A stretch of DNA of 59,172 bases from Opitutia bacterium (GCA_947488485.1 CANKZO010000002.1:1-59172); one strand, 5' to 3'. Positions 37,039-45,419 are shown, counted from the first letter of the stretch. Program-made: numbers and translations. The notes: a model not told the origin generated them from the sequence alone.

Positions 37039-37066
37039 GGCCGCCTCTTCAGGCGGCCTTTTTGTT
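37039..37066 (+). terminator. Rho-independent terminator after rpsR
   Basis: GGCCGCCT and AGGCGGCC form a perfect 8-bp stem with a CTTC loop, followed by TTTTTGTT, 23 nt after the S18 stop. Confidence 0.92.
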
Positions 37067-37151
37067 GCCGGTCTGGGAGGTTGCCCCCGCCGGCGTCTCG
37101 AGGTAAATCGGACGGGACTCCCGCCGTCCGTCACGTAAGATCACGTTTCCC

Positions 37152-38135
37152 TTGTCTCCGTCCGCTTCCCATTTCCTGACCTCCGCTCCCGCCGACCTTG
37201 CGCGGGCGGCCGAGCTCCTTCGCCAGGGCACCTGCGTGGCCCTGCCGACCGAGACGGTCTACGGCCTCGCCGCCGACGCGACCAATCCCGCCGCGCTCGC
37301 CCAGGTTTTCTCGATCAAGGGCCGTCCGCTCCTCGACCCGCTCATCGTCCACGTGCTCGATCAGGCCGCGCTCGCCGAAGTCGCCGAACCCGATCCGCGC
37401 CTCGCGCTCCTCGCTCCGCTCTGGCCAGGTCCGCTGACGGTCGTGCTGCGCCGCAAGTCCGTCGTACCCGATCTCGTCACGGCGGGTAAGGATACCGTGG
37501 CGGTCCGCATCCCGGCGCATCCGCTCTTCCGCGAGGTGCTCCGTCTCGCCGAGCGCCCGCTCGCCGCGCCGAGCGCTAATCCCTTCGGTTACGTCAGTCC
37601 CACGAAGGCCCAGCACGTCCGTGATTCCCTCGGTGAACGTTGCCCGTGGATCGTCGACGGTGGCGCCTGCGCCCACGGCGTCGAATCCACGATCCTCGAC
37701 CTTTCCGTCCCCGGCCGCGCCCGCCTGCTTCGTCCGGGGCCGATTCCGCTCGAGAAGCTGCGCGAACTCCTCGGCGAGATCGAGGTGGTCACGCGTGCCG
37801 CCAACCAGCAAGCCGCGCAGGACGCCCCGGGGATGCTCGAACGCCATTACAGCCCGGCCACCCGCGTCGTGCTCTTCCCGAACGGCACGTTGCCGGTGAT
37901 CGCCAACCTGCGCTCCGCGGTGCTCTTCCTCGGCCGCCGCGCGCACGCCCCGGCCAACGCCGACGTCTTCCTGCTTTCCGAAGCCGGCTCCACCGAGGAG
38001 GCCGCGCGTAATCTCTTCGACCTGCTCCGTCAGCTCGACGCCCGCGGCTACGAGACGATTCACGCCGAGCTCGCGCCCCCCGCCGGTATCGGCGCCGCCT
38101 ACAACGACCGCCTGACCCGCGCCGCCGCCCGCTGA
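37152..38135 (+). CDS. L-threonylcarbamoyladenylate synthase (Sua5 type)
   Basis: 327 residues from a TTG start. The YrdC domain (about 10-200) has GTCVALPTETVYGLAADATN, FSIKGRPLLDPLIVHV, LWPGPLTVVLRRK, VAVRIPAHPLFREVL and LAAPSANPFGYVSPTKAQHV. The C-terminal Sua5 domain (about 215-325) has DAPGMLERHYSPATRVVLF, marking the two-domain Sua5 rather than the short TsaC form. It makes threonylcarbamoyl-AMP for tRNA t6A37. Its stop overlaps the prmC start by one base. A hairpin (37109-37130) lies just upstream. Confidence 0.92.
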   Translation: MSPSASHFLTSAPADLARAAELLRQGTCVALPTETVYGLAADATNPAALAQVFSIKGRPLLDPLIVHVLDQAALAEVAEPDPRLALLAPLWPGPLTVVLRRKSVVPDLVTAGKDTVAVRIPAHPLFREVLRLAERPLAAPSANPFGYVSPTKAQHVRDSLGERCPWIVDGGACAHGVESTILDLSVPGRARLLRPGPIPLEKLRELLGEIEVVTRAANQQAAQDAPGMLERHYSPATRVVLFPNGTLPVIANLRSAVLFLGRRAHAPANADVFLLSEAGSTEEAARNLFDLLRQLDARGYETIHAELAPPAGIGAAYNDRLTRAAAR

Positions 38136-38980
38136 TGCAGAACCTGCTCGACACGCTGAAGAAGGCCGCGGAATTCCTCGCGCGCAAGGGCCTGGAGAAG
38201 CCGCGCGTGGAGGCTGAACATCTTTTCGCCGCCGGCCTGGGCTTGAAGCGCCTCGACCTTTATCTGCAGTTCGAACGGCTGCTCAACGACGACGAAGTGA
38301 AGCGCTTGCGCGACCTCACGGTCCGCCGCGGTAATCGCGAGCCGCTCCAGCACATCGTCGGCAAGGTGGAGTTCCGCGACCTGGTCCTCAAATCCGATAA
38401 GCGCGCGCTGATCCCGCGTCCGGAGACCGAGGAACTCATCGACCTCGCGCTCGTGCTGTTCCCGGAAGATCAGGTCGTGCGCGTGCTCGACCTCGGCACG
38501 GGCTCCGGCGCCATCGCGCTGGCCCTCGCCGCTGAGCGTCCGCTCTGGAAAATCGAAGCGGTCGATCGTTCGGCTGACGCCCTCGCCCTCGCCCGCGAGA
38601 ACGCCGCGCAGTGCAACCTGTCCGAGCGTGTCAACTTCGCGGAGTCCGATTGGTTCGCCGCGATCACCGACGCTTACGACCTCATCGTCTCGAATCCCCC
38701 TTATCTCACCGAAGCCGAAGTCGCCGAGGCGGATCCGGAAGTCCGCGAGTTCGATCCGAAGTCCGCGCTCATCGCGCCCGAGGAAGGCCTCGCCGACCTG
38801 CGCCGTATCCTGACCGACGCCCCGAAGTTCCTGCGTGCCGGCGGTTGGGTGCTCTGCGAAACCGGTATCGACCAGCATGACGCCTTGGCGGAGCTGTCGG
38901 CCCAGCTCGGTTATGCTGAGTCCGCCGGCCTGCCCGACATGAGCGGTCGCCCACGTTTCTGGAAGGCCAGAAAAGCGTAA
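38135..38980 (+). CDS. prmC: Release-factor glutamine N5-methyltransferase
   Basis: 281 residues. The N-terminal helical domain (about 1-85: LDTLKKAAEFLARKGLEKPR) binds the release factor. The methyltransferase part has LIPRPETEELIDLAL, VLDLGTGSGAIALALA (SAM loop) and the catalytic NPPYL near 187-191. It methylates the GGQ glutamine of RF1 and RF2. It is translationally coupled to sua5; sua5-prmC neighbourhood is common. The following spacer carries a palindromic repeat. Confidence 0.94.
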   Translation: MQNLLDTLKKAAEFLARKGLEKPRVEAEHLFAAGLGLKRLDLYLQFERLLNDDEVKRLRDLTVRRGNREPLQHIVGKVEFRDLVLKSDKRALIPRPETEELIDLALVLFPEDQVVRVLDLGTGSGAIALALAAERPLWKIEAVDRSADALALARENAAQCNLSERVNFAESDWFAAITDAYDLIVSNPPYLTEAEVAEADPEVREFDPKSALIAPEEGLADLRRILTDAPKFLRAGGWVLCETGIDQHDALAELSAQLGYAESAGLPDMSGRPRFWKARKA

Positions 38981-39006
38981 CCATCGAGGACTATCCATTG
39001 TCTTGG

Positions 39007-39062
39007 GTAGGGTCGGCACTGCGTGCCGACCTAGCTAGGTCAGCACGCAGTGCTGACCCTAC
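39007..39062. repeat. Modular palindrome, tail-to-tail dimer (prmC-proS spacer)
   Basis: Two 28-nt halves (39007-39034 and 39035-39062) meet at CTAG|CTAG and are reverse complements with 2 mismatches. Each half contains its own 9-bp hairpin with a 3-nt loop: arm GGTCGGCAC at 39011-39031 and arm GGTCAGCAC at 39038-39058. The two mismatches are the G/A differences that are compensated inside each small hairpin. The outer ends are GTAGGG and CCCTAC. It is one of the repeat family described in the findings. Confidence 0.85.
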
Positions 39063-39117
39063 CTCGAGCCCTCTTGTCCTCTTGCCCTTCGACCCGCCTT
39101 CGCTCTTTACTGACCTT

Positions 39118-40647
39118 ATGTCCCAGCAGCCCGCCGCCAAACCGAAGACCGCCATCACCCCGACCCGCCAGGATGACTATCCCGAGTGGTATCTGCAGGT
39201 GATCAAGCACGCCGACCTGGCCGAGAACAGCCCGGTCCGTGGTTGCATGGTGATCAAGCCGTGGGGTTACGCCCTCTGGGAGAACATCCACCGCGACCTC
39301 GACGCGATGTTCAAGGAGACCGGCCACGTGAACGCCTACTTCCCGCTCTTCATCCCGGTCAGCTACATCCAGAAGGAAGCCGCGCACGTCGACGGCTTCG
39401 CCAAGGAATGCGCGGTCGTCACCCACTCGCGCCTCGAGGCCGGACCTGACGGCAAGCTCGTCCCCGCCGGTGAGCTCGAAGAGCCGCTCATCGTCCGCCC
39501 GACTTCCGAGACCATCATCGGCGAGACCTACTCGAAGTGGGTGCAGTCCTACCGCGACCTCCCGATCCTCATCAATCAGTGGGCTAACGTCGTCCGCTGG
39601 GAGATGCGCACGCGCCTCTTCCTCCGCACCGCCGAGTTCCTCTGGCAGGAAGGCCATACCGTCCACGCGACCGAAGCCGAGGCCATCGAGGAGACCAACA
39701 AGATGCTCGAGGTGTATGCCGACTTCGCCGAGAACTACATGGCGATGCCGGTCATCAAGGGCCGTAAGACCGAGGGCGAACGTTTCCCCGGCGCCGTCGA
39801 CACGCTCTGCATCGAATCGATGATGCAGGATCGCAAGGCCCTCCAGGCCGGCACCTCGCACTACCTCGGCCAGAACTTCGCCAAGTCCTGCAACATCCAG
39901 TTCCAGGACGAGAAGGGCACCCAGCAGTACGCGCACACCACCTCGTGGGGCGTGTCCACCCGCCTCATCGGCGGCATGATCATGACGCACTCCGACGACG
40001 ACGGCTTCGTGGCTCCGCCCCGCCTCGCCCCGCAGCACGTGGTGATCTGCCCGATCTACAAGGACGACGCCACCAAGGCTGACATCCTCGCCTATTGCCA
40101 GTCGCTCCAGAAGGAGCTCTCCGCCCAGCGCTTCCACGACCGCAAGGTCGTCGTGACGGTCGATAACCGCGACATCCGCGGCGGCGACAAGGCCTGGGGC
40201 TGGATCAAGAAGGGCGTCCCCCTGCGCGTCGAAGTCGGCCCGCGCGACTTCGCGGCCAACGCCGTCTTCGTCGCCCGTCGCGACACCGGCGAGAAGGCTG
40301 GCATCCCGCGCGTCGAATTCGTCGCCACCGTGGTCGAGCGCCTGCAGTCCATCCAGGACAACCTCCTCGCCCGCGCCAAGGCCCACCGCGCGGCCAACAC
40401 GCGCGAGATCGACACCTTCGAAGAACTGAAGGCCTACTTCACCGCCAAGACCCCGGAGCGCCCGGAAATCCACGGCGGCTTCGCGCTCTGCCATTGGAAC
40501 GGCTCCAAGGCCGTCGAGAAGCGCCTCAAGGAAGAGCTCAAGGTCACCATCCGTTGCATCCCGCTCGACGCCAAGGACGAGCCCGGCAAGTGCGTCGTCA
40601 CCGGCGAGCCCAGCCCTCGCCGCGTGGTGATGGCGAAGGCTTACTGA
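39118..40647 (+). CDS. proS: Prolyl-tRNA synthetase, archaeal/eukaryote-like type
   Basis: 509 residues from the ATG at 39118. Class II motifs are present: PVRGCMVIKPWGYALWENI, IVRPTSETIIGETYSKWVQS, WANVVRWEMRTRLFLRTAEF, FLWQEGHTVHAT and TTSWGVSTRLIGGMIMTHSD. The anticodon-binding domain starts at PQHVVICPIYK and a C-terminal zinc-type domain follows. It lacks the bacterial editing insertion between motifs 2 and 3 and matches the short archaeal/eukaryote-like ProRS found in scattered bacteria. The long in-frame upstream reading comes from the palindromic repeat and is not coding. Confidence 0.95.
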   Translation: MSQQPAAKPKTAITPTRQDDYPEWYLQVIKHADLAENSPVRGCMVIKPWGYALWENIHRDLDAMFKETGHVNAYFPLFIPVSYIQKEAAHVDGFAKECAVVTHSRLEAGPDGKLVPAGELEEPLIVRPTSETIIGETYSKWVQSYRDLPILINQWANVVRWEMRTRLFLRTAEFLWQEGHTVHATEAEAIEETNKMLEVYADFAENYMAMPVIKGRKTEGERFPGAVDTLCIESMMQDRKALQAGTSHYLGQNFAKSCNIQFQDEKGTQQYAHTTSWGVSTRLIGGMIMTHSDDDGFVAPPRLAPQHVVICPIYKDDATKADILAYCQSLQKELSAQRFHDRKVVVTVDNRDIRGGDKAWGWIKKGVPLRVEVGPRDFAANAVFVARRDTGEKAGIPRVEFVATVVERLQSIQDNLLARAKAHRAANTREIDTFEELKAYFTAKTPERPEIHGGFALCHWNGSKAVEKRLKEELKVTIRCIPLDAKDEPGKCVVTGEPSPRRVVMAKAY

Positions 40648-40711
40648 TCGGCCTTCCGGCCGATCAGAGGGCTAGGGGTAGGGACAGCACCACGTGCTGT
40701 CCTTTTGTTTT
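40644..40711 (+). terminator. proS terminator formed by two hairpins, the second a repeat-family palindrome
   Basis: The first hairpin, CTGATCGGCC/GGCCGATCAG with loop TTCC (40644-40667), contains the proS stop codon in its stem. The second, arm GGACAGCAC with a 3-nt loop (40682-40702), is followed by TTTTGTTTT and is preceded by GGGTAGG, the usual left edge of the palindrome family. Its right CTACC edge is replaced by the T-run, giving a normal terminator structure for proS. xseA converges from the right. Confidence 0.8.
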
Positions 40712-40723
40712 CATGGGTTCTCC

Positions 40724-41908
40724 TTACCCGCCGGTGGCGTCGGCTTCGCCGTCGCCGAACTTCAGGCGCAGTTTCCGACCCTTCGTCACCGCCTCGTGGC
40801 CGGTGATGACGATGCCGTCCGCATCGCGCACGATCGCGTAGCCGCGGGAGAGAATGGATTCGAATCCGGCCGAACGCAGGCGTTTGCCGAGCTGGCCGAG
40901 CTTCTCGCGCGTCACGCCGAGACGCGCCTTGGGGGAGAGGCGATGGAGTTCGCCGCCGAGCTCCGAAAGCCGGTGGCGGGTATCGGCGAGGATTTCCTGC
41001 GCGGCGCCGTCAAGGCGTTCGTTGAGGAGGTCGAGGTCTTGGTAGAGGGACTGCAGCTTCGCCTTGGGCGAATGACGGGCCAGCTCGGCCGCGAGCAGTT
41101 TGATCCGCTCGCGCAACTTGATCTGACCCGAGACGATGAGCTCAGCCGCGGCTGTCGGCGTCTCGGCGCGCTTGTCGGCGGCGAAGTCGCACAGCGTGAA
41201 GTCGGTCTGGTGGCCCACGGCGGAAATGACCGGCGTACGGCTGGCGCGGACGGCGCGCACGAGGGCTTCGTCGTTGAAGCCCCAGAGGTCTTCCATCGAG
41301 CCTCCGCCGCGGCCGACGACGATGAGGTCGATGCCGGGAATCTCGTTCGCGAGCTTCAGGCCGTTGATGACCGAGCCCGGGCAGGTCTCGCCCTGCACGC
41401 GCGCCGGGACGAGCCAGGCCGTACCGCTCCAGCCGCGGGTCTTGAGCACCTCGGTGAAGTCATGCCAGACGGCGCCAATCTCGGAGGTCACGAAGGCCAC
41501 CGTCTTCGGGAACTCGGGCAAGGGCCGCTTGAGTTCGTCTTCGAAGAGCCCTTCGGCTTTCAGCTTCGCCTGCAGTTCCTTGAACTTCTGGAAGAGGTCA
41601 CCTTCGCCGGCGGGCTTGATCGTCTCGATGATGAGCGAGCACTTGCCGGTCTTGCCGTAGAAGTCCGCCTTCGCCTTGGCCACGACCTTCATGCCTTCGC
41701 GCAGCGGCGACTTCAGCCAGCGCGCCTGGTAGGAGTAGAGGACGCAGTCCACCTTGGCTTCGCTGTCCTTCAGCGCGAAGTAGTGGTGGCCGGAGGGGTA
41801 GGTCTTGTAGCCTGAGATCTCGCCCGTCACTTCAAGGGTGCCCATCCCGTTGAGATGTCCTTTAAGGACATCCGCGAGGTCCGAGATCGTGAGCGGGGCC
41901 GAATCCAT
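40724..41908 (-). CDS. xseA: Exodeoxyribonuclease VII large subunit
   Basis: 394 residues. The N-terminal OB fold (about 6-100: LTISDLADVLKGHLNGMGTL, GEISGYKTYPSGHHYFALKD) is followed by the catalytic core (about 115-320): VAFVTSEIGAVWHDFTEVLK, LIVVGRGGGSMEDLWGFNDE, VISAVGHQTDFTLCDFAADK and ETPTAAAELI. A helical region and FESILSRGYAIVRDADG end the protein. It degrades single-stranded DNA from both ends with XseB. xseB is not adjacent. Confidence 0.95.
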   Translation of the reverse strand: MDSAPLTISDLADVLKGHLNGMGTLEVTGEISGYKTYPSGHHYFALKDSEAKVDCVLYSYQARWLKSPLREGMKVVAKAKADFYGKTGKCSLIIETIKPAGEGDLFQKFKELQAKLKAEGLFEDELKRPLPEFPKTVAFVTSEIGAVWHDFTEVLKTRGWSGTAWLVPARVQGETCPGSVINGLKLANEIPGIDLIVVGRGGGSMEDLWGFNDEALVRAVRASRTPVISAVGHQTDFTLCDFAADKRAETPTAAAELIVSGQIKLRERIKLLAAELARHSPKAKLQSLYQDLDLLNERLDGAAQEILADTRHRLSELGGELHRLSPKARLGVTREKLGQLGKRLRSAGFESILSRGYAIVRDADGIVITGHEAVTKGRKLRLKFGDGEADATGG

Positions 41909-41945
41909 GTGGACGTACGTTCGGCGATTCGGCCGCGGAGGGCAA

Positions 41946-42103
41946 GCGGTAGGTAGGGACGTCTTAAGTTGAGGCTGGGTGGTAACTTGCCTCGGGGCAG
42001 GGTCAGCACTGCGTGCTGACCTAGTTGCACCCGGTCAGCCGATAGCCGAAGCCCGACACCTAGGATGAAGGCGGCTATGTCGTGACGCGGTCCCGACCCT
42101 ACC
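41946..42103. repeat. Degenerate palindromic repeat cluster
   Basis: It contains one perfect hairpin of the family (arm GGTCAGCAC, 42001-42021) followed by TAG, a 7-bp inverted pair ATAGCCG/CGGCTAT (42042-42048 and 42072-42078), and a right edge CCCTACC at 42097-42103. A GGTAGGG also stands at 41952. It looks like a decayed composite. No coding sequence is supported in the 270-bp spacer. Confidence 0.6.
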
Positions 42104-42110
42104 GGATTCA

Positions 42111-42158
42111 ATTCAGTCCTCGATTCAGCCCTCGATGCTGTCCTCGACTCAGTCCTCT
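42111..42158 (+). repeat. Four tandem copies of a 12-bp unit
   Basis: Units at 42111, 42123, 42135 and 42147 follow the pattern A-T-T-C-A-G-Y-C-C-T-C-G with small changes. The array ends 20 nt before the dehydrogenase ATG. The same unit occurs four times, inverted, at 52056-52103, again beside a palindrome cluster. Confidence 0.75.
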
Positions 42159-42178
42159 CTTCTGTTTTCATTTGCCCC

Positions 42179-43042
42179 ATGAAAATCGCGTTCGTTGGCA
42201 CCGGGGTGATGGGGCAGGGCATGGTCGCCAACCTGCTCAAGGCCGGCCATGAGGTCACGGTCTACACCCGCACCAAGGCCAAGGCCGACGGCCTACTGGC
42301 GCTTGGCGCGAAGTGGGCGTCCTCGCCCGCCGAGTCGGTCCGCGGCGCGGATATCGCGATCTCGATGGTCGGCTACCCGAACGACGTCGAAGAGGTCTGG
42401 CGCGGTCCGCAGGGCTTCATGTCCTCCGCCAAGCCTGGCTGCGTGCTCATCGACATGACCACCTCGAGCCCGGCGCTCGCCCGTTCCCTCGCCGTCGAGG
42501 CCGCGGCGAAGGGCTTCGGTCCGCTGGACGCTCCCGTCTCCGGTGGTGATCGCGGCGCCCGTGAAGGCACGCTGACCATCATGGCCGGCGGTGCGCAGAA
42601 GGATTTTGATTTCGCCCAGCCGGTCTTCGCCGCGATGGGCAAGACCATCGTGCTCCAGGGCGCCCCCGGCACGGGTCAGCTCTGCAAGCTCGCGAACCAG
42701 ATCGGCATCGCCTCCGGCATGATCGCCATGGCCGAGGCCCTGGCCTTCGCCCGCGCGACGGGACTCAACCTCGAGACCACGCTGCGTTCGATCTCGGGCG
42801 GAGGCGCGTCGAGCTGGGCGCTGCTCAACCTCGCTCCACGTGTGCTCAAGGGCGACTTCGCTCCGGGCTTCTACGTGAAGCACTTCGTGAAGGACATCGG
42901 CCTGGCGCTCGACGTCTGCCGCGAACAGAAGGTCAGCCTGCCCGGCCTCGAACTCGCGGCCAAACTCTACGCGGAAGTCGTCGCCGCCGGCGAAGGCGAC
43001 GCCGGCACGCAGGCCCTGGCCCGACTGTATTTCTCGAGGTAG
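42179..43042 (+). CDS. NAD(P)-dependent beta-hydroxyacid dehydrogenase (3-hydroxyisobutyrate dehydrogenase family)
   Basis: 287 residues. The Rossmann start MKIAFVGTGVMGQGMVANLL is followed by YTRTKAKADGLLALGA, VLIDMTTSSP, FGPLDAPVSGGDRGAREGTL (substrate loop) and GQLCKLANQIGIA with the catalytic Lys near residue 171. The members reduce or oxidise 3-hydroxyisobutyrate, tartronate semialdehyde or related acids; GLYR1-like succinic-semialdehyde reductases also fit. Its TAG stop is part of a GGTAGGG palindrome edge. Confidence 0.88.
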   Translation: MKIAFVGTGVMGQGMVANLLKAGHEVTVYTRTKAKADGLLALGAKWASSPAESVRGADIAISMVGYPNDVEEVWRGPQGFMSSAKPGCVLIDMTTSSPALARSLAVEAAAKGFGPLDAPVSGGDRGAREGTLTIMAGGAQKDFDFAQPVFAAMGKTIVLQGAPGTGQLCKLANQIGIASGMIAMAEALAFARATGLNLETTLRSISGGGASSWALLNLAPRVLKGDFAPGFYVKHFVKDIGLALDVCREQKVSLPGLELAAKLYAEVVAAGEGDAGTQALARLYFSR

Positions 43043-43171
43043 GGTCAGCACTGCGTGCTGACCTAGTTGTATCTTGGGTAGGGCTGACCACCCTTGGTCA
43101 GCCGCGGTTGAGCGAGGGCGCTCAACCCTACCCCATTCAGAGGTCAGCACGCAGTGCTGACCCTACCTCGA
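43036..43171. repeat. Nested composite of three palindromic modules
   Basis: The outer pair of hairpins with arm GGTCAGCAC (43043-43063 and 43142-43162) is in opposite orientation, with edges CGAGGTAGGG and CCCTACCTCG. Between them lies a complete second element (43076-43132) bounded by GGTAGGG and CCCTACC and holding two other hairpins: GCTGACCA/TGGTCAGC and GGTTGAGCG/CGCTCAACC. The inner element recurs, inverted, at 52121-52176. The arrangement looks like insertion of one unit into a dimer like that at 39007-39062. Confidence 0.85.
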
Positions 43172-43205
43172 TAGATGAGGATGCGACGCAATCGCCGCCC
43201 ACCCT

Positions 43206-44666
43206 TCAGCGTGCCGGGACGGCGCGGAGCTGGACGGAGTCGATGACGGTCGGGCCGAGGATCACGTTGGTCACGATGACCAGTACCTGGCCGGGCTCGC
43301 AGTGGCCTTCGTCGCGCAGGCGTTCCAGCGCCAGCGTGATGTTGTCCTCGGCTTTGGGCTCGAACTTCATCTGGAAGGATTCGACGCCCCAGAGCAGGCT
43401 CATCTTCCGGTGGACGTGCGTCTCTTCCATGAACGCGTAGATCGGGCAGCCGATGGCGCGGAGCGAGGAGAGCGTGCGCGGTACGTCGCCATTGCGCGTG
43501 AAGGCGATGATGCCGGTGTTGCCGAGGTCCTGGGCGAGGCCCGCGGCGGCGCGGAGCAGTTTGACCTTGGCGGTCTCGTTGAGCTGTTCGGCGGAAAGCA
43601 CCCGCGGCAATTCGCGTTCGGTGGTGGTCGCGATGCGAGTCATCACGTCGACGCAGCGGATGGGGTGCTTGCCGGTCGTGGTCTCGCCGGAGAGCATGAC
43701 CGAGTCGGCCATCTCGAGCACCGCGTTGGAGACGTCGGTCACCTCGGCACGGGTCGGTACCGGGGCGTGGATCATCGACTCGAGCATGTGCGTCGCCACG
43801 ATGACGGGTTTGCGGCGGGCGATGGCCATGGCGACGGCCTGGCGCTGGACGAGCGGGAGGGTCTCGTAGGGGATCTCGATGCCGAGGTCGCCGCGGGCGA
43901 CCATCAGGGCGTCGGTGGCCTCGAGGATCGAGCCGAGGTGCGCGATGGCGGACTGGTCTTCGATCTTGGAGATGATGTGAGCGTTGGACTCATGCTGCGC
44001 CAGCAGGGTGCGGAGCGCGTGGACGTCGGCCGCCTCGCGGACGAACGAGAGCGCGTAGAAGTCGACGCCGACTTCGCAGCCGACGGCGACGTCGGCGCGG
44101 TCCTTGTCGGTCAGGGCGGGGAGGTCCACCTTGACGCCGGGGAGATTGATGTGGCGGCGGCTGCCGAGCGGACCGGGCTGCTCGACCTTGCAGCGAAGGC
44201 GGTCCTTCTTCTGTTCGAGCACGCGCAGTTGGATGAGACCGTTATCGACGAGGACCACGCCGCCCACGGGCACGGCGCTGATCATCTTCGGGTAGTTGGT
44301 CGGGATGACGAGGATGTCCCCCTCGGCCTGGGCCGTTTCGGAGCCGGTGACGTCGACGATCTGATCGACGAGGAGCTGGGTGGATTCCTTGCGGGCGCCG
44401 GTCCGGATCTCCGGCCCTTTGATGTCCATCATCACCGCCAGTTCCTTCTTCAAGCGGAGGCTGACGTCGCGGACGCGGGCGACGATGGTGCGCACCCAGG
44501 CGTGGTCGGCGTGCGCCATATTGAGGCGGACGACGTTCGCGCCGGCCTTGATGATGGCCTCCAGCTGGGCTTCGGACTCGGTCGCAGGCCCGATGGTGAA
44601 AGTGATGCGGGTGTGGCGGAAAGGCTTCACGCCTTTTATGAGTAGGTCTGACGCCGAGCGATGCAA
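43206..44666 (-). CDS. pyk: Pyruvate kinase
   Basis: 486 residues if started at the TTG at 44664-44666; a GTG at 44628-44630 would give 474 and is nearer the usual family N-terminus. Neither has a good ribosome-binding site. Motifs are ITFTIGPATESEAQLEAIIK, VVRLNMAHADHAWV, MMDIKGPEIRTGA, HIISKIEDQSAIAHL with the catalytic Lys, ALMVARGDLGIEIPYE, HMLESMIHAPVPTRAEVTDV and MLSGETTTGKHP. The C-terminal domain is complete (VTNVILGPTVIDSVQL). It converts phosphoenolpyruvate to pyruvate. A candidate promoter lies at 44694-44721. Confidence 0.92.
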   Translation of the reverse strand: MHRSASDLLIKGVKPFRHTRITFTIGPATESEAQLEAIIKAGANVVRLNMAHADHAWVRTIVARVRDVSLRLKKELAVMMDIKGPEIRTGARKESTQLLVDQIVDVTGSETAQAEGDILVIPTNYPKMISAVPVGGVVLVDNGLIQLRVLEQKKDRLRCKVEQPGPLGSRRHINLPGVKVDLPALTDKDRADVAVGCEVGVDFYALSFVREAADVHALRTLLAQHESNAHIISKIEDQSAIAHLGSILEATDALMVARGDLGIEIPYETLPLVQRQAVAMAIARRKPVIVATHMLESMIHAPVPTRAEVTDVSNAVLEMADSVMLSGETTTGKHPIRCVDVMTRIATTTERELPRVLSAEQLNETAKVKLLRAAAGLAQDLGNTGIIAFTRNGDVPRTLSSLRAIGCPIYAFMEETHVHRKMSLLWGVESFQMKFEPKAEDNITLALERLRDEGHCEPGQVLVIVTNVILGPTVIDSVQLRAVPAR

Positions 44667-44693
44667 GGGAAAGGATTACGTCCTTTTACTTGC

Positions 44694-44721
44694 TATTTAT
44701 GAGGCACTTACCTCGTCACAA
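44694..44721 (-). promoter_or_regulatory. Candidate sigma-70 promoter of pyk
   Basis: On the minus strand TTGTGA (44716-44721) and TAAATA (44694-44699) are 16 bp apart, placed about 30 bp before the pyk start. GAGG and CCTC flank the spacer as a short inverted repeat. The call rests on position and hexamer similarity only. Confidence 0.4.
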
Positions 44722-44732
44722 TTGAGCAACTT

Positions 44733-45320
44733 TTACTCCGCGCGTCGGGCGAAGACATCCCGGCGGTCTTTCATCCGCTCTTCGAAGAACGTCTTCTGTT
44801 CGAAAGGCCAGACGATATCCGGCTCGATGAGCCAGCCCTTGTGCGCGGCGAGATGCTCCTGCGTCCATCCGAAGTAATCCGCGTTGTCCGTCCGGAAGTG
44901 GAGGCGGGTGCCTGGCACCGCCCGCGAGGCGAGGAGATCGAGATTCTCCGGGCTGATGAAACGGTTCTTGTGATGCTTCTTCTTCGGCCACGGATCCGGA
45001 TACAGGATGAAAATCTTGGCGAGACTCACCGGAGGCGGCAGGGCTTCGAGGAACTCCGTAGCCTCGGCCTTGAGGAAGATGACGTTATCCAGTTTGCCGA
45101 GGGTCTGTTTGCGCACCGAGCGTTCCACGCGGTGCGTGATCAGGTCGATGCCCACGCAGAATTCTTCCGGATGCGCGGCCGCATAGGCCGCCAGCCAGTG
45201 ACCGTGACCGCAGCCGAGCTCGAACGTGATGCCGGTCCGGCCGGCCAAGGCCGTGGCCAGGGTCGCCCTCAGCCGGGCGACGTTGGCCTCGCGGCGGGCC
45301 TCCGCCCACTCCTTGCCCAT
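44733..45320 (-). CDS. trmB: tRNA (guanine-N7-)-methyltransferase
   Basis: 195 residues from the ATG at 45318-45320. ITFELGCGHGHWLAAYAAAH (SAM site), VGIDLITHRVERSVRKQTLG, IFILYPDPWPKKKHHKNRFI (family signature) and LHFRTDNADYFGWTQEHLAA identify TrmB. It methylates G46 of tRNAs. It is a little short at the N-terminus; the longer in-frame reading upstream passes through a tandem-repeat array and is not supported. It lies just upstream of pyk on the same strand. Confidence 0.93.
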   Translation of the reverse strand: MGKEWAEARREANVARLRATLATALAGRTGITFELGCGHGHWLAAYAAAHPEEFCVGIDLITHRVERSVRKQTLGKLDNVIFLKAEATEFLEALPPPVSLAKIFILYPDPWPKKKHHKNRFISPENLDLLASRAVPGTRLHFRTDNADYFGWTQEHLAAHKGWLIEPDIVWPFEQKTFFEERMKDRRDVFARRAE

Positions 45321-45391
45321 GACTTTGGTATGCTCCGGCACGACGGGGTTAAGAGGGAAAGGAGCGACGGAGGCAAGAGAGCCAATGAAGA

Positions 45392-45419
45392 GAGTATCGA
45401 GTATAGAGTATGGAGTATT
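45392..45419. repeat. Four tandem GAGTATN heptamers
   Basis: Copies begin at 45392, 45399, 45406 and 45413, with the seventh base C, A, G, T. Read on the minus strand the unit is NATACTC, close to a -10 hexamer, and the array lies 72-99 bp upstream of the trmB start. An identical-unit array is at 51964-51991. Confidence 0.8.

Noticed and set aside
38998..39117. 40-codon extension of ProRS
   Set aside because: It translates the 39007-39062 palindrome; ATG 39118 gives the expected start.
41909..42178. tRNA or small RNA in the xseA-dehydrogenase spacer
   Set aside because: No cloverleaf, GGTTCRA T-loop or CCA end; the paired segments are explained by the palindrome family.
45392..45419. CRISPR-like array (also 42111, 51964 and 52056)
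   Set aside because: Units are 7 or 12 bp in direct tandem without spacers, and no cas genes are in the window.
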